Made by a program: the position numbers and the translations under genes
Shown: positions 11,300-21,013 of the stretch, one piece after another
Layout: each line of letters begins with the position of its first letter
Numbering within the stretch: the first letter of the stretch is position 1
NCBI GenBank assembly: GCA_029232285.1
Contig: JAOXFI010000010.1
Coordinates: 1-64,000, forward strand
Reading direction: 5' to 3'
Length of the DNA: 64,000 nt
Source: Agmasoma carcini (nom. nud.)
Lineage: Eukaryota > Microsporidia > Thelohaniidae
The notes under the pieces: model-generated
What the model was told of the DNA's origin: nothing
The model's database searches: none
Seen by the model: only the letters and a program-made list of their open reading frames with translations

Positions 11300-11520
11300 A
11301 TTATCTATAATGTTTCTCTTTTAATCCTTGATCATACTCACAATATTGAATCGTATTGGTCAATGTTTTAAATATGAATTAAGAAAGGGTACGCTTATAT
11401 AAAATGGATGTTCTCTTGGTAGAAATAACGTTTAAAAACATGATTTTGAAAATTTGATTGTGCTTTGGTTAAAATTTTCAAATGATCTAAAAATTTATTC
11501 TGTTGTATTAACGTGGCACA
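11300..11520 (+). pseudogene. Merlin transposase C-terminal fragment
   Basis: Read with frameshifts, 11325-11400 gives D-H-T-H-N-I-E-S-Y-W-S-M-F-K-Y-E-L-R-K-G. This is the Merlin/ISXO2 C-terminal signature around the third catalytic residue. A following GGTAGAAATAACGTT-like block recurs near 19235. Confidence 0.6.
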
Positions 11521-11924
11521 GTGAATTAACAATAGCACAAAAAATAACAAATTTAAAGCAAAAGGTATATAAAAATTAAAATTCATAATAAAACTTAATA
11601 GTGTAAAAATTGACAATTTATAGCTAATTTTTTAAATATTTAGGTGTAAAAATCATGTAAATTGTTGATAATTTGATCTATATTTATATTCCTATATATT
11701 CAAAATTGCTAAAGTATAACATGTTCAACTTTTGGCTATTAAATGTCAATATTTGCAATTTATAAAATTTATATTTATAGGCATAATCTTCAAAATTAAT
11801 TTTTATATTTATTTTGCACGCTAAAAACTTATTTTTTTTATTTATTCATTTATTTTAATATTTATTTTTTGTGCCCTGTTAATACAACCAAGACTAAAGT
11901 TTTTTTAATCTAATTTTGAAATTT

Positions 11925-12075
11925 TTGGGTAATTTAATAATTAAAAATCTATATCACGATCAAACCAATAATTATTATTTATTTAGAAATTCAATTATAA
12001 TAATAAAATATTGACAATTTGAATAATATAAGCAATTATTTTAACAAAAATGTTGAAACGTTTTTAGATGATATA
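11925..12075 (+). mobile_element. 5' end of a Merlin-type element, cut by a mariner insertion
   Basis: This stretch aligns with the reverse complement of ~40890-41005 (shared AATTCAATTATAATAATAAAA). It also aligns with 1015-1060 (AAGCAATTTTTAACAATAAC-like, then ATGATAT). The match stops exactly where the mariner element begins at 12076. Confidence 0.55.
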
Positions 12076-13512
12076 CAGTACTCCATAAAAACCAAAAACC
12101 TCAAAAATTAGTTTAAAAGGTGTAAATTTATAAATAAAAAGATAATTTGAGCATAATTGTATAAATATATCTATAACATTTTTTATTTTTTAAATCGCGA
12201 ATTTTATATAAACTCTTTTGATAATTTTGATAAAATTTTTAGTTAAAAACCAATAAAAAAATCGGACACCAGGAAAAATATCATATAATTTTCCCTCCTT
12301 GTATAACTATAAATAAAAAATACAGAACAAATATTCTAATGGGTAAACATGTTTCTGAATTCGACAAAAGTCGAATTTTTCAGCTATTTTCTATGGGGTT
12401 TTCAATACGCAAAATTAGTGTAAAAACCGACTTAAAAAGATCTACAATACAAGAATGATACAGAAGATAAAATAAAAGGTATTAGTTGGTTGGAAGAAAA
12501 TAATTGATATCAGCAATATCAATTAAATTAAAAAACGAACAATAAAAAACTTTACTCTACATGCCGCAATATTAAAAAAATATGATTGAAGATAAGTCAA
12601 ATATAAGTATCTGTGATGAAATTGTGCCTCTTTTTAAAGAAAAATCATTTTAGATGTGTTTATTCTTCATCTAAGCTAAAATTATCAAATGTGCAAATCA
12701 TTAACAGATTTTGGTTTGCAAAAAATGTGGCTATTTAAAGGCAAAGACTACTTTAGCGATGCTATTTTTTTAACATTTATAATGACTCTAAGAGGCAAAA
12801 GGTGTGGGTTGAAAAAGAAAATCAACGCCTATAAATTAAACTGTCAAATTTGGTAAGATGAAAACATTTGTTTGGGGTTGTATGAGTAGAAATGGTGTTG
12901 GGAATTTGGTGTTTTTAGATGAAACCTTAAATGCACTATATTATACTCAAATATTAACCAATAATTTATATGAAAGTGCACGAAAATTCTAATTTTCAAA
13001 ATGTAAATTTAAACAAGATAATGATCCAAAGCATAAAAGTAAGATAACTTCAGAGTTTTTTGAATATATGAACATTGAGGTGTTAGAATGGCCTTTACAG
13101 AGCCAGATCTAAACCCAATAGAACATATATGGGCTTATTTAAAGCAAAAACTAAGAAATTTTGTTTTTGAAAACGAGGAGCATTTTATATCAAAAATTGG
13201 TGAAATGTGGGCTGATATTAATATTTTATACTGTAGAACACTAGTAGATTCTATGAGTGACATAATTAAAGAAGTTATAGTGGCAAAAAGTTGTCATACA
13301 TCATATTGAAAAAAAGTGTTTGGTTTTTTATTGGTTTTTAATTAAAAAAATTATCAAAATTATCAAAAGAGTTTATATAAAATTCGCGATTAAAAAATAA
13401 AAAATGTTATAGATATACTTATACAATTATGCTCAAATTATCTTTTTATTTATAAATTTACACCTTTTAAACAATTTTTTTGAGGTGTCCGGTTTTTTTT
13501 TTTGGAGTACTG
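12076..13512 (+). mobile_element. Tc1/mariner element, 1437 bp, ~200-base inverted repeats, TA target
   Basis: The element starts CAGTACTCC after TA at 12074-12075 and ends GGAGTACTG before TA at 13513-13514. The terminal ~200 bases are near-perfect inverted repeats of each other. A GGTGTCCGGTTTTTT-like motif lies near the outer end of the right repeat, and a related copy lies at the inner end of the left (about 12262-12272). This is an IR/DR layout as in some Tc1 elements. Both ends are complete but the transposase is broken. A partial second copy lies at 78-618. Confidence 0.9.
12339..13309 (+). pseudogene. Tc1/mariner transposase, frameshifted
   Basis: The N-terminus starts M-G-K-H-V-S-E-F-D-K-S-R and has helix-turn-helix character (I-F-Q-L-F-S-M-G-F-S-I-R-K-I), but a stop follows within ~40 codons. 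The last 73 codons (13088-13309) are open and contain E-P-D-L-N-P-I-E-H-I-W-A-Y-L-K, the third catalytic segment of the DDE domain. The upstream half of that motif (L-E-W-P) is in another frame. The middle catalytic aspartate region is scrambled. It cannot make an active transposase. Confidence 0.85.
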
Positions 13513-13921
13513 TATTACATGAAACCAAATTTTTAAAAATAGTCATTTATTAATAAATTAATATGTCAGACAAGGATATTATTTATGTATAGCATTTTTA
13601 TTAAAGTATTAATTGATATGCAAATTTCTTTATTTATTTCTTTTATATAATTTTTTTAGTTTTTCACAAATTACGAATATATTTACACAACTTAAAATAT
13701 TTTGACATATTATTTTATTAATTGAAACTTTAATTTTTATATATAATAGAATCATATTCAAATATGTCAAATGTTTAATCCTTTAACCCTCCACAATGCA
13801 TGAATTAATAAAAAGCTTATTTATGTTAATATTATATAATAATTTAATTTTTAAAAATGTCAAATTAAACTAAATATTATTTAAAAATTATCCAAAATTT
13901 TATTAAATTAATTTTGATATA
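13513..13921. other. Spacer before the 13964 gene
   Basis: A+T-rich. The last ~60 bases before the promoter (AAAATTTTATTAAATTAATT and TTTGATA) are also conserved upstream of the 16559 gene. Confidence 0.45.
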
Positions 13922-13963
13922 CTGTCATTAAAAATTATAAATATTGAAAAAAATATATTAACA
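13922..13963 (+). promoter_or_regulatory. TGTCA-TATAAATA promoter of the 13964 gene
   Basis: CTGTCA begins 42 bases before the ATG. TATAAATATTGAAAAAAA begins about 28 bases before it. The same order and spacing occurs before 16559 (43), 21014 (42) and 27832 (42). Confidence 0.7.
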
Positions 13964-14962
13964 ATGTTTTGTCTTTTAGACTTTATCCTATGTACAATTG
14001 AACTGTCAGAGGATGGGATATGTAATCTACCTGAGAATTTTGATCCGAATATTGAGGATTCGATAATAAATGAAGCTATTAACGTTGTTCTACCTTATAA
14101 AAAAATGAAACAGCCGAATAAGAATGAAACTGAAAATCAAACCCCAATTGAAAGACGTGAATCTTGTGAATTATTATGGAGTATCCCTCAAGAAGTATAC
14201 AATGATATTAAAAAAACCAAAACATTTTTTATTGAATTTAGGTTTTATAAGAACAAGATTAATTCTAAAAGATTAACAGAGTATTACACAAAGAAAGAGG
14301 TACAATTGACCAAAGATGAAGATCAATTAGACATTAAAATTGCCTTTAACAAGTTAAATCTAATATTTTATTCTTGTCTATGTACAATTATATATTCAGA
14401 TGATCAAAAATATCACTTGAAATGGCAATATGATCCTATGCCCCATGAAGTGATGGATCCGGATAGAAGTTGTATCTGTAACAATAGCAATGAAAATGTG
14501 AGATTATTATCTTCTAATCCATCAGATGTAGTTAATAAACTTAGTGAAAGCGATCTTGATCCTAATGTGCATGAAAATGTGAGATTATTATCTTCTAATC
14601 CAACAGATGTAGTTAATGAACTTAGTGAAAGCGATCTTGATCCTAATCTGCATGAAAATGATGGATCAGTTACTCACAATGACATTTCTAAAGGTGAAAT
14701 TAAAAAAGTGAGATTCAATTGTACTCATCAAAAAAATTATTCAGACTGGTCTTCAGAGCATAATCATAAAATATTAAGATTAAGAAAGATTGGTGTAAAT
14801 CATTCTGAAGACTACGCTCTTAATCAGATCGAAATACCTCCAACTGATAGTAATGTATTAGACTGTAATCAAATTTATTATGGTTTATTCAAATATATTA
14901 ACTTATCTGTTTTATGTATGATTTTTTTATTACTTGGAATTTACATTAAATTTTATAATTAA
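13964..14962 (+). CDS. Group 1 tail-anchored paralogue with 27-residue repeat; function unknown
   Basis: This 332-residue protein has no recognised function. Residues 1-14 form the conserved leader (M-F-C-L-L-D-F-I-L-C-T-I-E-L). Residues 15-40 are nearly identical to the sister genes (S-E-D-G-x-C-N-L-P-x-N-F-D-P-N-I). Residues 66-156 are the group core: W-S-I-P-Q-E-V, E-F-R-F-Y, Y-Y-T-K-K-E, N-L-x-x-Y-S-C-L, and H-L-K-W-Q-Y. Residues 177-203 and 204-230 are two near-identical 27-residue repeats. Residues ~311-330 are a hydrophobic helix at the extreme C-terminus, giving a tail-anchored topology with most of the protein on one side of a membrane. The leader has an Asp at position 6 and is short for a classical signal peptide. 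The first ATG is supported by the promoter spacing and by the aligned starts of its paralogues. Confidence 0.85.
   Translation: MFCLLDFILCTIELSEDGICNLPENFDPNIEDSIINEAINVVLPYKKMKQPNKNETENQTPIERRESCELLWSIPQEVYNDIKKTKTFFIEFRFYKNKINSKRLTEYYTKKEVQLTKDEDQLDIKIAFNKLNLIFYSCLCTIIYSDDQKYHLKWQYDPMPHEVMDPDRSCICNNSNENVRLLSSNPSDVVNKLSESDLDPNVHENVRLLSSNPTDVVNELSESDLDPNLHENDGSVTHNDISKGEIKKVRFNCTHQKNYSDWSSEHNHKILRLRKIGVNHSEDYALNQIEIPPTDSNVLDCNQIYYGLFKYINLSVLCMIFLLLGIYIKFYN
14492..14653 (+). repeat. In-frame 81-base tandem duplication inside the 13964 gene
   Basis: Two copies start at 14492 and 14573, each beginning GAAAATGTGAGATTATTATC. Each encodes 27 residues (E-N-V-R-L-L-S-S-N-P, then a Ser/Asp-rich half). 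Only a few base differences separate them, so the duplication is recent. The sister genes lack it. Confidence 0.95.
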
Positions 14963-15074
14963 TTATTTAAATTATTCTATCAGAATATACAACTTTTAAC
15001 ATAATAGTAATATTTATAACTGTTTTTATTATAATACAATTGAATAAAATTTATACAATATCATACTTCGGATG

Positions 15075-15550
15075 AAAAACTCTAAAATAACTATAGACTC
15101 ACTAATGATAACGTTAGAAACACAAGATAATTGAACTATAACAGATTAATACAATAGGATACAGATAATTAGTTAGCGATTGATATAGTAACCAATCACG
15201 GTAAGCGTATGGTTGGTGTGAAGCACCAAAATTTACTGCCTATGATATTGTAGGATTATTGGTTTTGTACACACGTGCTTTTTTAAAACCTCTGATTATA
15301 TGTAAGATCTAAAAAATCTTTGTTTTTTAGCGGTCGATAGACATTCACTTCAAGTTCATTGACAGGGAAGCACTTCTTTTTAGATATAAGCTGGTCGGTG
15401 TGCGTAAGTAATAGCACCAAGCCTATCTAAAATATAGTATGGTGTTTTAAAGTCTTACTGTCACCATCTAGGATGGTATAAGACGGCATGAAATAAAGTT
15501 TTTAACACTTCCTTTATCAACCACGAAAAATGTTTGATGGCCATCTTCTA
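15075..15550 (+). repeat. Dispersed repeat B, copy 2
   Basis: It shares GATAACGTTAGAAACA at the start, TGCGTAAGTAATAGCACC at 15401, GTTTTAAAGTCTTACTGTCA and GACGGCATGA with copy 1. It also contains the 15215-15360 block that matches 7280-7480 in reverse, so those two repeats may belong to one larger element. Confidence 0.6.
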
Positions 15551-16500
15551 TTATTTATTTATTTACTTTGAATCTTACTGTTGATATGTTGAAAAATTAT
15601 GATTTTTTTTCTTAAAATTATATTCAGAAATAAACTTATTTATTTTAATTACAACCATATGTCTTTCCTAATTCATCATAGTCCGTAAACTTGGCATAAG
15701 TAACAATAATTTTTCAATGCTTTGATAAAAAAATTATTTTTGAAATAAAAATCTTCTGCAACAAAGACTGTAGTATCACATTATAGTTTCATACTAATCC
15801 AAGAGTGCTTTATATTTAATACTTTTCCAGATTTTATACCATTTTCGTTTAGAAACTGTTAATCTATATAAATATATCAAAAAATGTGTTTTTTCATATG
15901 TTATTTCCTATTTGAAGCATCAATGGAGTATAGTTATAACTTTATGGTATTATAGATACTGTCAAAATTTTATTTTTTAAATATATTTATTTTTACACAA
16001 CAGGAAAATTATGATTCATTCAAGAATGCTTTTTTATATAATAATCTAGTAAAAGCTATTTATTGTTATAATTAAACATTTACAACATTATTTCACATAC
16101 TTTACAGCTCAAATTTATTTTCACAGTCAATTTTTAGTTAAATCTCATTTCCTATATCTTTAAAATTTATTCACTTAAATTTTGTTAATACCGCCTTATG
16201 TAAGTTTTTTGGAAAAAAATATTTTTCTGTGTAGAATTTGTATTTTTTAGAATTGAATTTATTTTGAATATTTATTGTTTATTTTAAGCAGTTTTCACCT
16301 TTTAAACATATAATTTTATATCAGAACGTAACAACCTTCTTTGTTACTACTTCTTGGTTCATATTAGCTTCTCCTACACCATGTGTTAAACAATAAATAT
16401 TTATATAAAAATTAAAAAAATTTTAATTTTTCAAATATTAATGTATTAGTTATAAATTAAGATAAAAAACATTTAAAAATTCATTACTAAAATTTTATAA
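15551..16500. other. Spacer, nothing recognised
   Basis: A+T-rich sequence without a credible frame. From ~16485 it becomes similar to the upstream region of the 13964 gene. Confidence 0.4.
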
Positions 16501-16515
16501 AATTAATTTTGATAG

Positions 16516-16558
16516 CTGTCATTGAAAATTATAAATATTGAAAAAAATTATTTTTACC
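16516..16558 (+). promoter_or_regulatory. TGTCA-TATAAATA promoter of the 16559 gene
   Basis: CTGTCA begins 43 bases before the ATG, followed by TATAAATATTGAAAAAAA. It is nearly identical to the module before 13964. Confidence 0.7.
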
Positions 16559-17542
16559 ATGTTTTATCTTTTAGATTTTATTCGGTGTACAATTGATATG
16601 TCAGAAGACGGATTATGTAATCTACCTGATAATTTCGATCCAAATATTGAAGAATCAACATTAAATGAAGCCATTAGCTTTGAATGGGAACATACGAATA
16701 CTATCAAACAAGCCAAAAAATCTGAAAATCCAGCCTTAGAGGAATCTTGTGAAATTTCATGGATTATGCCTCAAGAAGTATGCAATTTTTTTAAAAATAA
16801 TAACACCATTTCATTTGAATTCAGATTTTTTGAAAAAAATAATTCTTCAAAAAATTTAACAAAATACTACACAATGAAAGAGGTACGTGTGCCTGAATAT
16901 GAACAACATGGTAAATTAGATGTTAAAATCGTATTTAATAGACTTAATCTAATAGATTATTCTTGTCTTATAACCCTTTTATCTCCAGACAATAAAGAAA
17001 TTAAATTAATAAGGCAATATGAGCATGTATGTGATGAAGAGATAAATCTGGATGGAAATAGTGATTGTATTGCTGATAATGACAGTGAGAATAATGAAAA
17101 TGAATGTTCTTTAGATGTAGAATACGATTTTTCAAATGAAAAAAGAACCATTTCTAATTCAGAAGAAGAAGAAGTTTATGACAGACCTGAATCTAATTCA
17201 TTTGAATTAAAAGATGATAATATTTATGAGAGCAAATTTGAAAATGATTTACAAGAAAATGATGATTCTACAATCAAAAGCGATATTCCTGATGATGAGA
17301 ATCGTGATGAATTATTCAATTCTATTCGAAATGAGTCCTGCGAGAGTCATTTCTTAAATGCTGATCAAATAAGAAGAAGAAACAGGTTTGTTGATGATGG
17401 AAGTTATTTGCGGTTTTCTCAGCCGCAAAAACAATCTTCAAGTTCAAGTTACCAAAATAATTATTTCTATCAACATGTTGATCTTCGATTTTTATGCATT
17501 ATTATTTTAATAATTGCTATTTTCATTAAAATTTTCATTTAA
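16559..17542 (+). CDS. Group 1 tail-anchored paralogue, 327 aa; function unknown
   Basis: This is the closest relative of the 13964 and 21014 products. Residues 1-14 are the leader (M-F-Y-L-L-D-F-I-R-C-T-I-D-M). Residues 15-39 are the conserved D-G-L-C-N-L-P-D-N-F-D-P-N-I and S-T-L-N-E-A-I block. Residues ~64-155 are the core (I-M-P-Q-E-V, F-E-F-R-F-F, K-Y-Y-T-M-K-E, D-V-K-I-V-F, Y-S-C-L-I-T, S-P-D-N-K). A long acidic, Asn/Ser/Glu-rich linker (about 158-300) follows. A membrane helix of ~20 residues (L-C-I-I-I-L-I-I-A-I-F-I-K) ends the protein. An in-frame TTG seven codons upstream overlaps the promoter. The ATG at 16559 aligns with the sister starts and follows TTTACC, so it is preferred. 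Confidence 0.85.
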   Translation: MFYLLDFIRCTIDMSEDGLCNLPDNFDPNIEESTLNEAISFEWEHTNTIKQAKKSENPALEESCEISWIMPQEVCNFFKNNNTISFEFRFFEKNNSSKNLTKYYTMKEVRVPEYEQHGKLDVKIVFNRLNLIDYSCLITLLSPDNKEIKLIRQYEHVCDEEINLDGNSDCIADNDSENNENECSLDVEYDFSNEKRTISNSEEEEVYDRPESNSFELKDDNIYESKFENDLQENDDSTIKSDIPDDENRDELFNSIRNESCESHFLNADQIRRRNRFVDDGSYLRFSQPQKQSSSSSYQNNYFYQHVDLRFLCIIILIIAIFIKIFI

Positions 17543-17800
17543 TTCTTTTTTTGTATTGATTAAAAATATCAAGATTGAATTTTTGTATTATGAATATGTA
17601 CCATATATACTATTTCAATTATAAAAATAAATTTATACTTTTTCACATATGTATGTTTTTAAAATATATTATATATAATTTATTACCTATTTAATTTATA
17701 ATCAATAAAAACATTTTAATCTTAATTAAAAACCCATTTATAATATTAAAATTCTATATTAAATTAAGTAAATAATATTATAATAATCCAGTATAATACT
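17543..17800. other. Spacer after the 16559 gene
   Basis: A+T-rich; nothing recognised. Confidence 0.4.
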
Positions 17801-18050
17801 TACTATGTTTTTCGGTTTAGTTTTTAATTTGTTTCGCAAAGATTCAATATTTTGAGCATGAACACCATAAACCAGATTGAATAAGTTTAAACTATGGTTA
17901 AATGTTGAATGAAAGAGATTTGGGTTATTATAAATATAGCCACACCATTTATAACAATAAACTATTTAACCTTAACTGTGCACATTGCGTTTATAAATTT
18001 AAATATTGACAGCGCTTTCATTTGTCAACAAATTGGAAATTTATTTGAGG
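17800..18050 (-). pseudogene. Merlin transposase C-terminal fragment
   Basis: The reverse strand reads N-H-S-L-N-L-F-N-L-V-Y-G-V-H, then A-Q-N-I-E-S-L-R-N-K-L-K-T-K. This fits the conserved V-N-H-S-x-x-F-V-D-P-x-x-G-x-H-T-x-x-I-E-x-x-W segment of Merlin/ISXO2 transposases. The catalytic Trp neighbourhood is mutated. No matching N-terminal half was seen. Confidence 0.7.
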
Positions 18051-18890
18051 GTTAATTTGATGTATTTGCACCACGAAAAACGAAATTTGGTCATTTAATA
18101 GTCTTCCTATATTATTAATAGATTATAATTAAACATAGATTCATCAATTTAACAAATATCACCAAAACTACATAAAATTGTATAAATATCAAAATATTTT
18201 TGTATTTCTGATAACTTTAATTTGCATAGCCATAGACAAATTAAATCCGCGGATAATCTTAGTTTGTGGAACATATTCAAACTTTCTAAACATAAAATAA
18301 CTGTTTTACGTACTAGAGTTTTTAAAAAAATTATTTAATCCTATTCCAATTTTTAAAAAGTTAACACTGTTGCTATACCAGCAAATAAAATTATATTATC
18401 AACTAAGAAATAGAACCATCGTTAAAATTATTTTCAATAAAATATTTTAAAATGTTTTAATAATGGTTTTTATTTTTAAATATTCGATTAAGTCATATCT
18501 ATATAACACTGATAATTCAATCTCTATTTTACACAAATTTAAATATTTATTCACAGTTTTTCGCAATAATTTGGCACATTTCTTGTAATATAGTGAAAAA
18601 TACAAATAATGTTAAATGCAAAACAATTAAATACACGAATAATATATGTTGTGTGTATAAAAGTATTTTTTTCAATTTGTACATATTTTTTGAGAATTTA
18701 TAAAAGTTAACATTTCGATGATTTTGAAAATGATATAAAAATTTTGACGATTTATCTCTTAAAATTATCAAAAAGATCTGTTAAAATTTAATTTAAAATA
18801 TTTAGATCGTTTTGATGTAAATCCGATGCGATTAGAAGACAGAAACGTAGCGTGTCAAATTAACAAGAGTGAACTCAATCATAAAAAGAA
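18051..18890. other. Spacer, nothing recognised
   Basis: A+T-rich; no gene or repeat recognised. Confidence 0.35.
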
Positions 18891-18894
18891 CAGA

Positions 18895-19740
18895 AAACTT
18901 ATGCTTTAAAAACTATGTTTAGATATTTGGTATAGCAGTTACTTCTTTTAGAGCTTCAAGGTGTATCTGGAGTATCTTTAGAACAGAAGGTCACTATATT
19001 TACACCCTATAATACAACGAGTATGTCGAGAAAGTACTATTATCAATTCTGATGAATAGCGTTCAAACACAATAATAAACTAGATTTAAATTTTTTTGCA
19101 TAATACTACTAATCATAGTATTTTTTTTTTAATCCTATTACACTCGCACATACTTAAAATATTAAGTCATATTAGGGCAAAAATTAAAGCACGAATCAAA
19201 GACCACAAAGGTTATTATCTGCCAAGATAAATGTGTTTTTGGTAGAAATGATGTTCATATACAGCATTATGCTCGACAATCAGCACAAATTATTAATTTA
19301 TTAAAAATGTTACCATTAACTAAATTTTTAATAATTTAATATTTTTTTCAATCACTGTTTAAAACATTATCTTTTTAAATCATTATTACTCAGAACACAT
19401 CTACCTTGGTAGAAACCAATCCATTTTGCTCTTTAAATTAAGCCTTAGACTTAAATAAACTCAATATTTTAATTGTGGCCTCGAATTGTATGATCAACAA
19501 ATTTGACACTATAATATACAAATCATGTGTTAAATTAAGATAAAGATTAATTTTTGCATATGACTGCTATCATTTGAATGTATGATGGTACCTTCTCGAC
19601 ATACTTGTTGTATTATAGATAGTATAGATAGTGCACTTCTGTTTTGTACATATTCCAGATAAATTAAGAATGTCTAGAAGAATTATTTAGCATACCAAAT
19701 ATTTATACATCAATTTTTTGAAATGTTTCTTGTGTAATAT
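18895..19740. mobile_element. Element bounded by ~150-base imperfect inverted repeats, with Merlin remains inside
   Basis: The arms 18925-19042 and 19590-19710 are inverted repeats. The inner part (TAATACAACGAGTATGTCGA against TCGACATACTTGTTGTATTA) is nearly perfect. The outer part (ATATTTGGTATAGCAG against TTAGCATACCAAATAT) is weaker. Between them, 19000-19240 (+) carries a decayed Merlin C-terminus (T-N-H-S-I-F-F-F-N-P-I-T-L-A-H-T). This suggests a deletion derivative of a Merlin element with unusually long arms. Confidence 0.6.
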
Positions 19741-20970
19741 TTTCTCTTATGCTTAAACAGGCTTCCATCTATATGATATCTGACATTATGACCATCTAGT
19801 TGTATAAAATAAATATCAAAATAGCCAACACGCATAAATTAAAGCTTATAACATATGTTAATTAATGTTCTATCAGAAATCGCTGTTAAATTTCTAAATA
19901 TTTATATCATAAATATTAAAATCATTAAAAAGTTCCTTCGCGAATAGAATAGTATTTTTAAAACTCATACAGCTTATATTTAAACATCTAAATAATCTTC
20001 TGCCTACATTTCTAGTACTTTCACAATTCTACAAGAAATACTACAATTTAAAATCTATATGTTTGTATTATAAATCATACGCTTTGTAAGAGTGAGATAA
20101 TCTTATCAATATGATTAAGAAGCAACTCAAAATAACATATAAAAATTATAAACATGATTACAAAAAAATATTATACTTTTTATATAATAAAGCTAGATGT
20201 AACATAACAATTTTGGTATTTAACAATAAACGAAAGTCTTAAGTCTTTTAAATATTGTATAAAATTGTCATAAATGGGTTTAGAAATTTTCTGATCAAAC
20301 TTTTCTTTTTATATATGATTTGTCCAATAATATATCATGTTTTTTTAAAATGTTTTAACCGTTTCAAACCAATTTATTATATTTATCAACCAATCTGCTC
20401 ACAGCATATGTTACTAAAGGTATTATTCTTATATATTTAATGTTCTGAGGCGGAGATAAACAATAAAATTTTATAAATTTTAGTATAAGTTGTATATCGT
20501 TTTAGTTTGTAGTAACTCTTTATTAAAAAAAATATTATTGGGAGTCAGCATGTGAAATTACTTTGTTTTGTTCGAAAAAACACAAGTTTGGCAATTTTTA
20601 ACGAATCCTTAAATAGTACAACATTTAATAAAAACTATCATGACTTGTTTGATGTATTAATCATCTGATTATGGTGTGGTGCCTACAACAATATATTATG
20701 TTGTAATCAATGTACCAACATATTTATTCATATTGTCTCTTATTTTTATAGTAAATACTTGAAAATAGTCAATTAACTAATATGGAAATTAAACTATTTA
20801 TTAAATTTTTGCTCTGACAGACCTCTCAATATTTCATACTTTACATATTATGATGGCTGTCATTTGACATTAAAATATATTAGTTAAACAGAATAACTAA
20901 TTATATATCTATTGTCAATGAATAATACCAACAACATATTAGTTTAAATATTGAAAAAATATATTATTTA
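19741..20970. other. Spacer, nothing recognised
   Basis: A 61-codon open frame at 20255-20440 is composition-driven and lacks support. Near 20856 there is a GGCTGTCATTTGACATTAAA block that contains both orientations of the TGTCA promoter core. From ~20945 the promoter of the 21014 gene begins, with a partial duplication of AAATATTGAAAAAATAT. Confidence 0.4.
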
Positions 20971-20971
20971 A

Positions 20972-21013
20972 CTGTCAAAAAAAAATATAAATATTGAAAA
21001 AAATATTTTAATC
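20972..21013 (+). promoter_or_regulatory. TGTCA-TATAAATA promoter of the 21014 gene
   Basis: CTGTCA begins 42 bases before the ATG, with TATAAATATTGAAAAAAA following. The T of the usual CTGTCAT is replaced by A. A second AAATATTGAAAAAATAT copy precedes the motif. Confidence 0.65.

Noticed and set aside
16538..16558. TTG start extending the 16559 gene by seven codons (and the similar extensions of 27832, 36863 and 49546)
   Set aside because: The extensions run into the conserved promoter or are not conserved; paralogue starts align at the ATG.
18547..18771. 74-codon reverse open frame
   Set aside because: Low-complexity hydrophobic reading with no promoter module and no relative in the window.
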